A DNA stretch of 64,000 bases from Lachnospiraceae bacterium. Lineage in GTDB: Bacteria > Bacillota > Clostridia > Lachnospirales > Lachnospiraceae. The notes beneath the pieces were generated by a model. That model was not told where the DNA came from. It worked only from the letters and a program-made list of their open reading frames with translations, and made no database searches. Each line of letters begins with the position of its first letter. Position 1 is the stretch's first letter. The translations under genes were made by a program, and so were the position numbers. Where the stretch lies: contig CAJTBF010000008.1 of NCBI GenBank assembly GCA_910574195.1, forward strand, positions 96,336 to 160,335, written 5' to 3'. Positions 9,083-18,645 of the stretch are shown one piece after another.

Positions 9083-10090
9083 CTAATTCTTCCACGCTTC
9101 CGGCATAAAATATTCCTCGTATTTTTTCACCGCATAATTGTCCGTCATCCCGGCAATATAATCACAAACCACCTGCTCTTTCTCCTCCCCCTGCCGTTCG
9201 AGGGCTTCCAGAAACTGATTCGGCAGCAGTTCCAGATGTTCAATATAATATTCGTAGAGCTGCCGGATCAGATGCACCGCTTTATCTTCCTCCCCTTTCG
9301 CTTTCGGGTTCATGTACACATTGGAAAACATAAATTTCCGCAGATCTCCCATGGCCTGTCCCACTTCTGCAGACATCGCGATTTCCGGCCGATCCATACT
9401 GTGCACAATCACGTCATGCACCATCGTATCCAGTCTGCGCTTTCCGGAATCCCCCAATGTACGGCGGATTTCTTTTGGAATCATCTCTTCCGTCAGAACA
9501 CCGCCCCGCATGGCGTCGTCAATATCATGATTTATATAGGCAATCTTATCCGACAGCCGAAGTACCTGCCCCTCTAAAGTATGTGGGGTTCCCGATGTTT
9601 TATGATTGCGAATTCCGTCCCGTACCTCCCAGGTTAGATTCAATCCCCGGCCCTGTCTCTCCAGCCGTTCCACGACACGTACGCTCTGCTCATTGTGTGC
9701 AAAATGGAATACGGAATTCAGCGCCCGCTCTCCGGCATGACCAAAAGGAGTATGTCCCAGATCATGCCCCAGCGCAATCGCTTCCACCAAATCCTCATTC
9801 AAACGAAGTGCCTTTGCGATGGTACGGGCATTCTGCGACACTTCCAGCGTGTGGGTAAGTCTGGTGCGGTAATGATCCCCCTTTGGCTGCAGAAAGACCT
9901 GTGTCTTCTGCTTCAGACGGCGAAACGCCTTACAATGCAGAATCCGATCCCGGTCTCTCTGAAACACCGGCCGTATGTCACATTCCGCCTCTTCTCTTTC
10001 CCGTCCTTTTGAGCAGATACTCAATGCGGCATAAGGACTCAAATATTCTTTTTCCCTTTCTTCCATCCGTTCTCTGATCGTCCCAGGCAT
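9083..10090 (-). CDS. dgt: dGTPase-like deoxynucleoside triphosphate triphosphohydrolase
   Basis: HD-domain hydrolase that splits dNTPs into deoxynucleoside and triphosphate, helping set dNTP pools. Ligands of the HD fold are visible: RTRLTHTLEVSQNA, LGHDLGHTPFGHAGE and the later SDKIAYINHDIDD. The length of 335 aa fits the bacterial type-2 dGTPase-like family. It sits directly upstream of dnaG, the usual place in Clostridia, so primase and nucleotide-pool control may be co-expressed. Confidence 0.92.
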   Translation of the reverse strand: MPGTIRERMEEREKEYLSPYAALSICSKGREREEAECDIRPVFQRDRDRILHCKAFRRLKQKTQVFLQPKGDHYRTRLTHTLEVSQNARTIAKALRLNEDLVEAIALGHDLGHTPFGHAGERALNSVFHFAHNEQSVRVVERLERQGRGLNLTWEVRDGIRNHKTSGTPHTLEGQVLRLSDKIAYINHDIDDAMRGGVLTEEMIPKEIRRTLGDSGKRRLDTMVHDVIVHSMDRPEIAMSAEVGQAMGDLRKFMFSNVYMNPKAKGEEDKAVHLIRQLYEYYIEHLELLPNQFLEALERQGEEKEQVVCDYIAGMTDNYAVKKYEEYFMPEAWKN

Positions 10091-10138
10091 CTTTTTTCCC
10101 TCTTTCTCTTTTGCATACTACGGCATACCGAACTTCCG

Positions 10139-10267
10139 GTGTCAGTGATCTTTTGGTATGCCGCAACATACACGCTTCCCCGCGTCAGTAATCTTTTCGC
10201 ATGCTATGACATACACGTTTCTCCGCGCCAGTAATCTTTTCGCATGCTATGACATACATACTTCCCG
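10139..10267. repeat. 43-bp tandem repeat, three copies
   Basis: Units begin at 10139, 10182 and 10225, each with the core CAGTRATCTTTT followed by a GCATGCTATGACATAC-like segment. A partial unit precedes them from about 10110. The array fills most of the 300-bp gap between the polyphosphate phosphotransferase and dGTPase genes. Short relatives of the core (TTTTCGCATACTATGGC) occur near 42290 and 56270. There are no unique spacers, so it is not a CRISPR array. Confidence 0.75.
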
Positions 10268-10387
10268 GGCTGGCTGGCTGTCTTTATATATTATGGCATT
10301 TAGAACGTGCCCGGATGCCGCCAACCGCAGAATCCGGACACGCCCTATTATATTATATTCCAAAACTTTCGGGAATTTCCTGTTTTT

Positions 10388-11908
10388 TTATTTTTCCTGC
10401 AGGCGCTTTTCAATTGCTTTCACAACCGTCTCAAGAACTTTTACTCGCGCGTAATATTTGCAGTTTCCCTCCACAACAACCCAAGGGGCATATTCCGTGG
10501 AGGTCCGCAGAAGCATTTCATTCACCGCTTCTTCATACTGTTCCCATTTTTCCCTGTTTCTCCAATCCTCATCCGTGATCTTCCACTGCTTTTCCGGGTT
10601 TTGCTGGCGTGCGGTAAAACGCCGTTTCTGCTCATCCTTATCAATCTGCATCCAGAACTTTATTACAATGGCGCCTGCGTCTGCCAGATCTCTTTCCATA
10701 TCATTGATCTCTTTGTATGCTCTCTGCCACTCCTGCCTGGAACAGAATCCTTCAATCCGCTCCACCATAACACGTCCATACCAGGTCCTGTCAAAAACGG
10801 CCACATGCCCGTCCTTCGGCATTGCCCTCCAGAAACGCCACAGATAATGATGCGCTTTTTCAATGTCGTTGGGAGATGCGGTTGGATTCACTACAAAGCC
10901 ACGGGAATCCATCTTTTCTGTCATACGCTTGATAGCGCCTCCCTTTCCTCCTGCATCCCATCCTTCAAAGCCAAGCACCACCGGAATCCTTCTTCGGTAT
11001 AATTCTCCATGCAAAATTTCCATCTTCTTCTGCAGCTTTTTCAGCTTCTGCTTATACTCTTCCCGGGTATAAGTCCGTGACAGATCTGCCTTCGCCAGAA
11101 TAGACTCCTGAAGGACATTTGCATTCTTCGCTGCTTCCTGTACCACAGCAGAAATACCGGAATCTGCCTGTACTGCCTTCACTGCTTCCTTCTGCTGTAC
11201 CTTTTCAATCTGCTCTGCGAGCGCTTTGATCACCGCCGAATAAATCTTCACTGTGGCGAAACGCTTATCCATTGCCTCCACAATCGTCCATGGGGCATAA
11301 TCTGTATCCGTCTTATGCAGCATTTCTTCCATAAGAGCCTGATACTCCTGAAAATGTGCGTTCTGCTCCAGATCTCCTTTACTCACACGCCATGCTGTCT
11401 CCTTGTTTTTCTGCAGTTTTTTAAAACGCTTTTTCTGCTCTTTGGCGTCAATATCCAACAGCAGCTTGATGATGACACTACCGTCGTCTGTCAATTGTCT
11501 CTCAAAAGAACAAATGGAATGATATGCGTCAGGAAGTTCAGCCTTTTTCGTCCGCTTTTCAAAGCAGTCCGTCAATACTTTTCGATACCAGCTTCCGTCA
11601 TAAATGGCAATCCGGCCTTTTTCCGGCGTCTTTGTCCAAAACCGCCACATAAACGGATGCATCTGCTCCTCTTCCGTCTCTCCTTCCACGGCAAACACCT
11701 GAAATCCACGGGGATCTAAACTCTGGATCAGTTTTCCGATCTGCAGTCCTTTCCCCGCTGCCCCAAACCCTTCGAAAACAATCATAACCGGGATATGCAG
11801 GCTCTTACAATGTCTTTGCAATTCTCCCAGCCTGCTCTCCAAAAGAGGCATCTTTTCTTTGTACTCTTCCTTCGACATCCTTTTCGTCAAATCCACTTTT
11901 TCCAACAT
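10388..11908 (-). CDS. pap: Polyphosphate:AMP phosphotransferase (two PPK2 domains)
   Basis: Transfers phosphate from polyphosphate to AMP to give ADP. Two tandem PPK2 domains are evident, each with a Walker A-like loop: GFGAAGKG near residue 40 and GWDAGGKG near residue 300. Each also has a lid/Walker B region (AIYDGSWYRKV, AVFDRTWYGRV). The double-domain layout and 506-aa length fit class II PPK2 (PAP). The start at 11908 follows AGGAGG by nine bases; the frame is open upstream. It overlaps nothing and lies 116 bp after the NTase gene. Confidence 0.88.
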   Translation of the reverse strand: MLEKVDLTKRMSKEEYKEKMPLLESRLGELQRHCKSLHIPVMIVFEGFGAAGKGLQIGKLIQSLDPRGFQVFAVEGETEEEQMHPFMWRFWTKTPEKGRIAIYDGSWYRKVLTDCFEKRTKKAELPDAYHSICSFERQLTDDGSVIIKLLLDIDAKEQKKRFKKLQKNKETAWRVSKGDLEQNAHFQEYQALMEEMLHKTDTDYAPWTIVEAMDKRFATVKIYSAVIKALAEQIEKVQQKEAVKAVQADSGISAVVQEAAKNANVLQESILAKADLSRTYTREEYKQKLKKLQKKMEILHGELYRRRIPVVLGFEGWDAGGKGGAIKRMTEKMDSRGFVVNPTASPNDIEKAHHYLWRFWRAMPKDGHVAVFDRTWYGRVMVERIEGFCSRQEWQRAYKEINDMERDLADAGAIVIKFWMQIDKDEQKRRFTARQQNPEKQWKITDEDWRNREKWEQYEEAVNEMLLRTSTEYAPWVVVEGNCKYYARVKVLETVVKAIEKRLQEK

Positions 11909-12024
11909 GATTTCCACCCTCCTGTTTTTATTATTTCTGTTGGTTTTCGTTCTTTTCTTTGACAAATATTTTACGACCTTCTGCCCGGTACGCAATATTC
12001 CCGGTTCCGTACTCCTCGTGAACA

Positions 12025-12951
12025 TTACGGTATCCAAAAATGTTCCGGATAAACTCCGTCCTGCTCCATCCTCTGCATCGCCGCTACCACTACCGGTTTA
12101 TCTTCTTTATACGTCACTCCGTACCATTTATCCGCGGAAGAAAGTACTGTTACAGAAGCTTTTCCTTCCTCCAGTAATTTACTGACCACACTTGGAAGAA
12201 AATATTCACATTTCAACGGATTCTCCCGCAGCCCTTTCTCCAAAAACGCGGGAAATCCTTTTTGGATCTCCTTCAAAATACTCTCTGTAAATCCCCACAT
12301 ATTCATGGACACCAGCGTGTCCCCCGCGATTGCATGCCAGGTTCTTCCTTCATCCTCCGTATACGCGATTCCCCCGTCTCTCTTCTCGATTCTCGTCCGC
12401 TCCGTTACTTTTATCAGTTCCCCCGCCGCATTGATCTCACACAGACCACGCGCCACATGTCCATAATCCGTCACCGTATTTTGCAGCTCATAACCTACCA
12501 TCGTATAACGATACTTTTCGTCATCCGTATGGGTGGAAAGATATTCATAAATCTTCTGAAACGCGTCTCTTCCATAATAATCGTCCGCATTAATCACTGC
12601 AAAAGGCCCCTCAATCTCTCCGGCTGCACTCCATACGGCATGTGCCGTTCCCCAGGGCTTTACCCGGTCCCTGGGTACCGCAAAGCCTTCCGGAATGCCG
12701 GAAAGATCCTGATAGACATAAGCAGTCTCCATATACGGTTCGATCCGGCTTCCGATTGCCGAACGAAAGTCCGCTTCATTTTCCTTTTTGATAATAAATA
12801 CTACTTTTTCAAATCCCGCCTGTTTCGCGTCATAGATTGAAAAATCCATGATAATATGTCCCTGCTCATCCACCGGATCAATCTGTTTCAGTCCGCCGTA
12901 CCGACTTCCCATCCCAGCGGCCATGATCACCAATACTGGTTTCGTTCTCAT
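12025..12951 (-). CDS. Sugar-phosphate nucleotidyltransferase family protein
   Basis: Rossmann-type nucleotidyltransferase (NTP_transferase family). The N-terminal pyrophosphorylase motif MAAGMGSRYGGLKQIDPV binds the NTP, and VINADDYYGRDAF carries the metal-binding aspartates. It probably charges a sugar phosphate with a nucleotide for cell-envelope synthesis, but the sugar cannot be read from the sequence. The start at 12951 is preferred over 12972 because a purine-rich AGAGG site precedes it. Confidence 0.82.
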   Translation of the reverse strand: MRTKPVLVIMAAGMGSRYGGLKQIDPVDEQGHIIMDFSIYDAKQAGFEKVVFIIKKENEADFRSAIGSRIEPYMETAYVYQDLSGIPEGFAVPRDRVKPWGTAHAVWSAAGEIEGPFAVINADDYYGRDAFQKIYEYLSTHTDDEKYRYTMVGYELQNTVTDYGHVARGLCEINAAGELIKVTERTRIEKRDGGIAYTEDEGRTWHAIAGDTLVSMNMWGFTESILKEIQKGFPAFLEKGLRENPLKCEYFLPSVVSKLLEEGKASVTVLSSADKWYGVTYKEDKPVVVAAMQRMEQDGVYPEHFWIP

Positions 12952-13071
12952 ATCCTTTTCCCTCTTTCTCAATCTGAATTCTTCAACCTGCCTTTTTACG
13001 GGTTACTCTTATAAGCCCTTATCCTGATTTTATTTTAACAAAAACAGGACTTATACGCAAACAATAATTAG

Positions 13072-13121
13072 AAAAAAATGTCACAATGTATACTCAAAAT
13101 GTATACCCTGTGACACTTTTT
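13072..13121. terminator. Bidirectional terminator
   Basis: Arms TGTCACA / TGTGACA with inner GTATAC boxes, flanked by A7 on one side and CTTTTT on the other. It closes the XRE gene (minus strand). Confidence 0.75.
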
Positions 13122-13504
13122 CATTTTTGTTTATGTTTTTGATGATTTCTGTCCACCTGGAAGCTCTGATTATCTCCCAGTTCTTCTGTTAAATTAAAGA
13201 TCAATTCCTGATTTTTTCGATTCAGCGTTTCATAAATACGGCAAAGATTATAATTCCTCTCCTGAATCTCATGAAACTCTACCTGATTTTCCAGAATTCT
13301 TCGATTATTGGAAAGAAAAAGAATATAATCTGCTGATACCCCGAAATATTGGGAAAGCGCCACCAGAATATCTGCCGGTAATGTGTTCTCTCCCTTTTCC
13401 ATACGGCTGATCGTCTGCTGTGAAACGTTAATTTTCAGTGCAAGTTCTTCTTGGCGCAGCTTCCTTTCCTTACGCAGTTCCTTTATTCGATTCGGCACCA
13501 TCAT
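13121..13504 (-). CDS. XRE-family helix-turn-helix protein
   Basis: DNA-binding protein of 127 aa. Residues 5-65 are a Cro/C1 HTH (LRQEELALKINVSQQTISRME). The C-terminal half (residues 70-127) is polar with helical propensity and no recognised domain. GGAGG precedes the start. It marks the left border of the accessory region. Its targets are not shown. Confidence 0.8.
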   Translation of the reverse strand: MMVPNRIKELRKERKLRQEELALKINVSQQTISRMEKGENTLPADILVALSQYFGVSADYILFLSNNRRILENQVEFHEIQERNYNLCRIYETLNRKNQELIFNLTEELGDNQSFQVDRNHQKHKQK

Positions 13505-13681
13505 TCATACCTCCACATGTTACTCTTATTTTATCGAATATCTTTTTCTGTGCTACTCATATTCGATGTATAAAAATACCCATATTCAGATAAATTTAAT
13601 CCCAAATGATTATGCCATTTCAAAAAACTCCGTCAGAAACCTTTCTCGCCGCATAAACATACCTGTTCAGGTATCCCGCAA

Positions 13682-13861
13682 TTATCCCTCACTGGGCAGG
13701 CGGATAACAAACACTGTCCAATAAAAGTATACCCAAAGGACGTCCCATATGATATGCCATCCGGACCAGCGGACAGCTATATCATCAACGGTACCTTCCC
13801 CATCAATATATTTCTGTGATACCATTGCTCTAAATTCAGGTGAGTATTTTGATTTTGACAT
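13682..13861 (-). pseudogene. IS3-type transposase OrfA, N-terminal stub
   Basis: About the first 30 residues (MSKSKYSPEFRAMVSQKY...) match the helix-turn-helix start of IS3-family OrfA proteins. The frame then runs into unrelated sequence (WHIIWDVLWVYF) and stops. No OrfB is present, so only a fragment of an insertion sequence remains. Confidence 0.6.
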
Positions 13862-13980
13862 GAAAAACACCTCCAAAGTAACAGATTATTATATTTAATC
13901 TGTCTACTTTAGAGGTATCATATCACTATTACAAAACGTCCTAAAATACAGGATGCCCTTGGGATATGGTTTCCTTGTTT

Positions 13981-15858
13981 TTACATGGTTGGGGAAAGCC
14001 CTTGGGCTTCCCCTTCAGACGGCATTTCCTCCAGCCCGCTTTCAAGGCTGATTTCCGGCAGGCTCTTTAAAAACTGCTCCGCATTGCGGTAGGCAATGCC
14101 GTCCTCCATATCCAAGTTTTCCCCGAGGTACAATACAAACCTGCCCGCCAGATCACCGAACCGCGGGGAAGCAAGCCCAAGCTTTTCTGCATCCAGCAAA
14201 TGCCTGGCCTGCTCCCGGATGCATTGGCTGCTGTGCTTAATCTCATAAATGGCGCAGGCATTGTTCTCTTTATCAAAAATAACCATATCGAACTCACCAC
14301 TGGCAAACATGAGCTTGAATACTTCATACCCTTTTCCAAGGGCTTTGGAGGTTTCCAGCAGTATGATATCCTCCAGCATCCTTCCCCTGACTTCACTTAA
14401 CAGGCGTTCCGTCACATAAGAGGCTGTTTCCTTGTCCAGCATACGGAAGGTTTCATCCTTCATCAGGGAATGCACCAGCGCCTGCGCCTGGCAGTACCTC
14501 ATGCCGGGCTGCGTGAACAGGATCCGTTCCTCCGGCTCCATCCCGGCCATGCCATACTCAATAGGACAGGGTACGATAAGATCCAAAGCCTCCAGATATT
14601 TTTTGATCTGCACTACATGGGAGGGCGTGATCCCAATCTTTCGTTCTTCCTTATTCCGGATATCCAGTATCTTCATCAGGTTCCTGACCACTGCCTCTTT
14701 ATCAATGGCTTTCAGGATATCCGTCCGTTTTTCCGGGTCGCGCTCCTGCTTTAAATTCCTTGCCGTAATGCCAAGGTCATGGGACACGAATGGCCTTGTC
14801 AGCACCTCCAGCACAAACCGGTGGTTCATATCCTCTATGATACGGTTGATGGCGCCGGTCAGTTCCCCCGCCTCATACAGGCCCTGCAGATGGCCGAAGT
14901 ATTTCCCGAATGCAAAGCAGGAAAGGGAATGCTGGATGTTCTTGCAGATGGCCGTGTCAATATACCTGCGTGTGGATTCATCGTCACGGAAAGCCACGCC
15001 TTCTTCCTGAAGCTCTTCATCGTCAAAATCCGTCTCTCCGGCTTTTAAGGTTCCGCCGTAACGGATATATTCATCAATGCTGTCAATGTGGAGGAGGCGG
15101 CTGTATTCGCGGTATGGGATAAAAGTGGTATGGAATGTCCTTTCCCTGTCGTACAGTTCATTGTCCCTGGCAAACCAGAACCCCAGGGAATCCGTGCCGG
15201 AGAGCACAATCCGCATCCCCATTGGCACATAAATGTCGGATAGGAGGGCTGCAGAATCAATAAAATCTTCCATCAGCGTAACCTCATCTAAAAAGATATA
15301 CCGGTATCCCCCCTGGTACAACCGGTCTAAGTCACGGGTAAGCGAATCCATCTCATCGACAGTACGCAGTTTGATATAGGCGGCCTTACGAAAGTCTTCC
15401 TCAGACATATCTGCGATGGCCTGCAGGAGCATGGTAGTCTTTCCAGTCCGCCGGAGCCCATAAATCACGCATACCCTTGTCCGCACATTCCCATAAAGAT
15501 ATTGGGGGATCCGGTGATAGACCTCCCTTTTTTCAAACCCCTTCACACCAATTGCCATTTCTGCAAGTTCGTTTCCTGCCCTTACCTTAGTTTCAAATTT
15601 CTGGACATTTTCTTTCACAGTTGGGAACTTCTTTTTCAGTTCTTTTAGCCGCTCCTTTAGCCGCCTGCGTTCTTCGATCTGCGCCCGAATTTCTTCTGCT
15701 TCTTTCTCACGCAGATACTGGCTCTTTACTTTCCCGTTTTCTTTCCATTGGAGGTAATACCGTGTTTTCCCATTTATATTCTTCTTGGAAATATAGCCTG
15801 CGGGAAGCGCGGCAATCCGTTCTTCGATCTGCCGCATCAGCCCATAGCTGTCAATCAT
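13981..15858 (-). CDS. AAA family ATP-binding protein (AAA_14-like)
   Basis: Large ATPase of 625 aa of the AAA_14/DUF4143-related type found in mobile regions. Residues 1-90 form a positively charged leader with a short basic beta-rich motif (NINGKTRYYLQWKENGKVK) and a coiled coil. Walker A is GLRRTGKTTML near residue 135 and Walker B is YIFLDEVTLMED near 195. A C-terminal nuclease-like region (FDMVIFDKENNACAIYEIKHS, near 520) contains the D...ExK pattern. The start at 15858 is preferred because AGGAG is nine bases upstream; the ATG three codons earlier abuts it. The biological role is unknown; defence or plasmid-type maintenance is possible. Confidence 0.75.
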   Translation of the reverse strand: MIDSYGLMRQIEERIAALPAGYISKKNINGKTRYYLQWKENGKVKSQYLREKEAEEIRAQIEERRRLKERLKELKKKFPTVKENVQKFETKVRAGNELAEMAIGVKGFEKREVYHRIPQYLYGNVRTRVCVIYGLRRTGKTTMLLQAIADMSEEDFRKAAYIKLRTVDEMDSLTRDLDRLYQGGYRYIFLDEVTLMEDFIDSAALLSDIYVPMGMRIVLSGTDSLGFWFARDNELYDRERTFHTTFIPYREYSRLLHIDSIDEYIRYGGTLKAGETDFDDEELQEEGVAFRDDESTRRYIDTAICKNIQHSLSCFAFGKYFGHLQGLYEAGELTGAINRIIEDMNHRFVLEVLTRPFVSHDLGITARNLKQERDPEKRTDILKAIDKEAVVRNLMKILDIRNKEERKIGITPSHVVQIKKYLEALDLIVPCPIEYGMAGMEPEERILFTQPGMRYCQAQALVHSLMKDETFRMLDKETASYVTERLLSEVRGRMLEDIILLETSKALGKGYEVFKLMFASGEFDMVIFDKENNACAIYEIKHSSQCIREQARHLLDAEKLGLASPRFGDLAGRFVLYLGENLDMEDGIAYRNAEQFLKSLPEISLESGLEEMPSEGEAQGLSPTM

Positions 15859-15954
15859 GGGGATCATCTCCTTTCCTTGCAGTGCCCATTGCTTTTGTGA
15901 ATAGTATACCCTACTATAACCTACCAGTCAATAGGTTATACAGCCTGATACCAA

Positions 15955-16078
15955 TTATTCACGCTTTACAGCAATGACCAGCAGCCTCCCGTCCTCCACT
16001 GCATGGTAGCAGGTAGACAGTGTAAGGATCTGCCGGCCATATTCCGGCCAGACATCGGTATCATGCAAAGACCTGCCC
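15955..16078 (-). pseudogene. Class B sortase, C-terminal fragment
   Basis: The frame reads DTDVWPEYGRQILTLSTC followed by DGRLLVIAVKRE. This is the end of a class B sortase, with the catalytic cysteine (TLSTC) and the arginine segment. It is fused in frame to an aldo-keto reductase fragment; everything N-terminal, including the catalytic histidine, is missing. It is a third sortase-B sequence in the window, apart from the intact pair at 43.2 and 46.0 kb. Confidence 0.7.
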
Positions 16079-16333
16079 AAAACCTGCCTGGTTGCCCCAA
16101 CTACCGGAGCCGCCACCTTTGACAAAAGCCACGCAAGAGAAATTTCTGTCATGGATACTCCATGTTTTTCTACCAGTGTGTTCGCTTTCGCAAGCTTGCC
16201 ATGCAAAGCAGTTGGAAATGCCGATATATCTCACTTTTCCCGCTTTTACGATATTGTTCAATCCCTCCATGATGTCATAAACCGGCGTCTGGTAATCCCA
16301 CATATGGTAAATGTATAAATCCACATAATCCAT
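16079..16333 (-). pseudogene. Aldo/keto reductase, internally deleted fragment
   Basis: MDYVDLYIYHMWDYQTPVYD through VRYIGISNCFAWQ is the middle of an NADPH-dependent aldo/keto reductase. After that the homology jumps, with a frame change, to a distal segment (EKHGVSMTEISLAWLLSKV). The N-terminal ~110 residues and the segment between the two blocks are missing. The downstream end continues into sortase sequence. Non-functional. Confidence 0.7.
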
Positions 16334-16404
16334 CCTTTCTTGTGATCATACGCCCAATAATTTTTTTACCTCGGCGTATGTGATCTCATAAATCGACATA
16401 TACA

Positions 16405-16971
16405 CCTAATTCACTTTTGCCCGTTTCATTGCTTCCCTTTGTTTTTCCGTCACCATCGTATAAGGGGAAATCCCAAACATAAACGGAAAAAGGAGAATAT
16501 AAAATTTTGCTTATCCTGAACCGTCATTTCCGTGAAAAACTTATCCAGACAATTTCTGGCCTCCGCCAGCGACTTCCCATATACTACCTTAAACTCAGTC
16601 AGCCGTTCAATCCGGCTGTTATCCTCCATATCATAGTGATTCATGGACATGATTTTCAGCAGGTTCTCCCGTTCTTCCAGCGAATGCGCCAGCGCATCCG
16701 CAAATTCCTCTCCTGTCATCCTTTCATGCTCCACCTGAATCTCCTTCAGCCTGTTGTTCCATAATTCATATTCCCTCTGCAGCAGGGCAAGAAAGATTTC
16801 CTCCTTCGTCTGGAAATAGTTGTAAATAAAAGTCCGTGTAAAGGAAGTCGCATTCCTGATTTCCTTGATAATGCTATTGATGAAATGCGACGCTGCGAGA
16901 CTTACCACAGTGAGCGGATTTATTGCAAAAGTAGGTGATATTCGTTGTCCAGATGTGTTCGGGACTTTCAC
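16405..16971 (-). pseudogene. TetR-family regulator, damaged at both ends
   Basis: The region encoding FIYNYFQTKEEIFLALLQRE (second half of a TetR DNA-binding domain) and the following helices is clear. The first ~32 residues of the open frame (MKVPNTSGQRISPTFAIN...) are unrelated and replace the start of the HTH. Near 16495 a one-base shift diverts the C-terminus: the family-like ending (FGISPYTMVTEKQREAMKR) continues in another frame to a stop at 16405. A foreign segment of unknown origin fills 16880-17090. Confidence 0.65.
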
Positions 16972-17099
16972 CCATTAGAGCGCGCCTATGGCGTGCAAAC
17001 TAAAAAAAGCTGCTCCGCATGCGGGGGCAGCCGCAAAAACTATACGATTCAATATCACCTAAAAATATCCCTTTTTTATACTTTCACGAAAAAACAGAA

Positions 17100-17900
17100 T
17101 TACACTTTTTTCGCGGCAAACAATGTACCTGTTTCCTTTCCATCCACGATATCATAAAGAATGCGTGGATCTTTTCCGTTGGTCACAATTACATCGATTC
17201 CCTGTGCCGTTGCAATGTCCGCCGCCTGAAGTTTTGTTCTCATACCGCCGGTCCCACGTCTTGATCCCGCACCTCCGGCAAGCGCATACGTTGTCTCGTC
17301 AATCGATTCGATCCGTTTCATAAGTTTCGCTGTTTTCCACAACCTTGGATCTTTATCGTAAAACCCGTCAATATCAGACAAAATCACCAGTTTGTCCGCA
17401 CGGCACAAAACGGCCACAACCGCCGACAACATATCATTGTCGCCAAAGATCTTTTCATCCGATTCAATCTCTTTATAGCTTACAGAATCATTTTCATTCA
17501 CAATCGGAATAATCCCCTGTTCAAGAAGAGCTTCGAATGTATTGGCAAGATTCTCTTTCTTCTCCTCATCCCCTATATCATCTGCATTCAGCAAGATCTG
17601 CGCAACAGTTTTATTATAGTATCCGAAAAACTTGTCATATAAAAACATATTCTCACATTGCCCTACCGCGGCTGCAGCCTGTTTCATACGCAATTCCGTT
17701 GGTTTTTCAGCCAAATGCATTTTTTGCGCCCCAATTGCGATCGCGCCGGATGAGACGAGAATAATTTCATATCCTTTATTTTGAATATCCGATAAAGTCA
17801 AAGATAATTCTTCCACCGTTCGAAGATTACTGTTTCCCAGTTCATTTGTTAATGTTGACGTCCCCACTTTTACAACGATCCGATTCCTGTTAACCCCCAT
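17100..17900 (-). CDS. proB: Glutamate 5-kinase, short form without PUA domain
   Basis: Phosphorylates glutamate to start proline synthesis. It shows the amino-acid-kinase motifs VVKVGTSTLTN (ATP phosphate binding), LVSSGAIAIGAQ, NENDSVSYKEIE (glutamate contact), GDNDMLSAVVA and GTGGMRTKLQAA. At 266 aa it ends after the kinase domain and lacks the ~100-residue PUA domain of E. coli ProB, as in many Clostridia. AGGAGG precedes the start by five bases. proA is not adjacent, and the gene stands alone among decayed mobile sequences. Confidence 0.92.
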   Translation of the reverse strand: MGVNRNRIVVKVGTSTLTNELGNSNLRTVEELSLTLSDIQNKGYEIILVSSGAIAIGAQKMHLAEKPTELRMKQAAAAVGQCENMFLYDKFFGYYNKTVAQILLNADDIGDEEKKENLANTFEALLEQGIIPIVNENDSVSYKEIESDEKIFGDNDMLSAVVAVLCRADKLVILSDIDGFYDKDPRLWKTAKLMKRIESIDETTYALAGGAGSRRGTGGMRTKLQAADIATAQGIDVIVTNGKDPRILYDIVDGKETGTLFAAKKV

Positions 17901-17951
17901 TTTTTCCTCCTTGGTCCAATAATTTTGCTATCATCTATCATATACTATTTC

Positions 17952-18358
17952 TTACACAAATTGCAATATTAAGGTTTGTTTTATCCAGGTAAACCGTAAC
18001 AGTTCAGCCTGATACTGAAAATTGTCCTGCCCTTCTTTTGAAACCTGATGCTCAACTAATATTTCCTTATCCTCCGGTTTGCTTACAATCTTTCCGACTG
18101 CAGCAAAAGTCTCCTTTGTCAATTCTACCGCTCTCTCATCAATTTCTGCTTTGTTAATGGTTGTTTCCTTTTGTACATATTATTTTCTCTGAGTTCATCT
18201 GATTCATCTGTTGATTTTGCCAATTCTTTCGCAATTTCTTCATCAATGGAATCTAACTGCTTTTCATATTCTTCCATTTTCTTCGCAATCTCTGCGGAAC
18301 AATATCCGCTTTCTTTATCTGCCATCTGCATTTGAATATTATCCCCCTTGGGAGCCAC
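17952..18358 (-). pseudogene. Small gene of unknown function, split by IS21 and frameshifted
   Basis: If the IS21 element and one copy of its AATATT target duplication are removed, the ATG at 19331-19333 joins this frame. The restored start is MNIQMQMADKESGYCSAEIA, preceded by a GAGGTG ribosome site just after arsR. The frame then breaks by one base near 18178 (coding continues as YVQKETTINKAEIDER). It runs on to a stop at 17952, ending in hydrophobic residues. Unbroken, it would encode about 130 residues, charged and partly coiled-coil. I do not recognise the family. It was probably the last gene of the metal-efflux operon. Confidence 0.55.
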
Positions 18359-18489
18359 CAGTTTCCCGCTTCAGAGCCATCCGGAAATTTCTTCCTTGAG
18401 AGCCACCTCAGACACAAGATATAGTAATACTGCCCCTGGCGCTTGAAAATAGAACAGAGGCAATATTAGGTCTAATGATGTTCAGATGA

Positions 18490-18640
18490 TTATGCTTCTA
18501 TCTCGTCAACAAGCCTTTTCAGCTTCTTTGAATCATACAGCTTTCTCAGGTTTGTTTCATTTGTAGGGATTTCATAGGCATTATGGATAATCCTGTCCAT
18601 GATGGAATCTGCCTGCGTCCCTCCGCCCAGCTGTTAGACG
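18490..18640 (-). pseudogene. istB: IS21 helper ATPase IstB, C-terminal fragment
   Basis: The frame reads DSIMDRIIHNAYEIPTNETN...KLKRLVDEIEA and then stops. This is the characteristic C-terminus of IstB. The Walker motifs are lost in the deletion. Confidence 0.75.
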
Positions 18641-18645
18641 GCATT

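Noticed and set aside
10139..10267. CRISPR array
   Set aside because: The repeats are contiguous with no unique spacers, and no cas genes are near. The same holds for 52584-52724.
10307..11002. 231-aa plus-strand frame opposite the polyphosphate phosphotransferase
   Set aside because: Antisense shadow of a gene with complete motifs; no ribosome site, and composition unlike a real protein.
16860..17090. Transposase end upstream of the TetR remnant
   Set aside because: The sequence looks foreign and carries basic, Cys-rich frames, but no recognisable transposase motif or terminal repeat was found, so no element is claimed.
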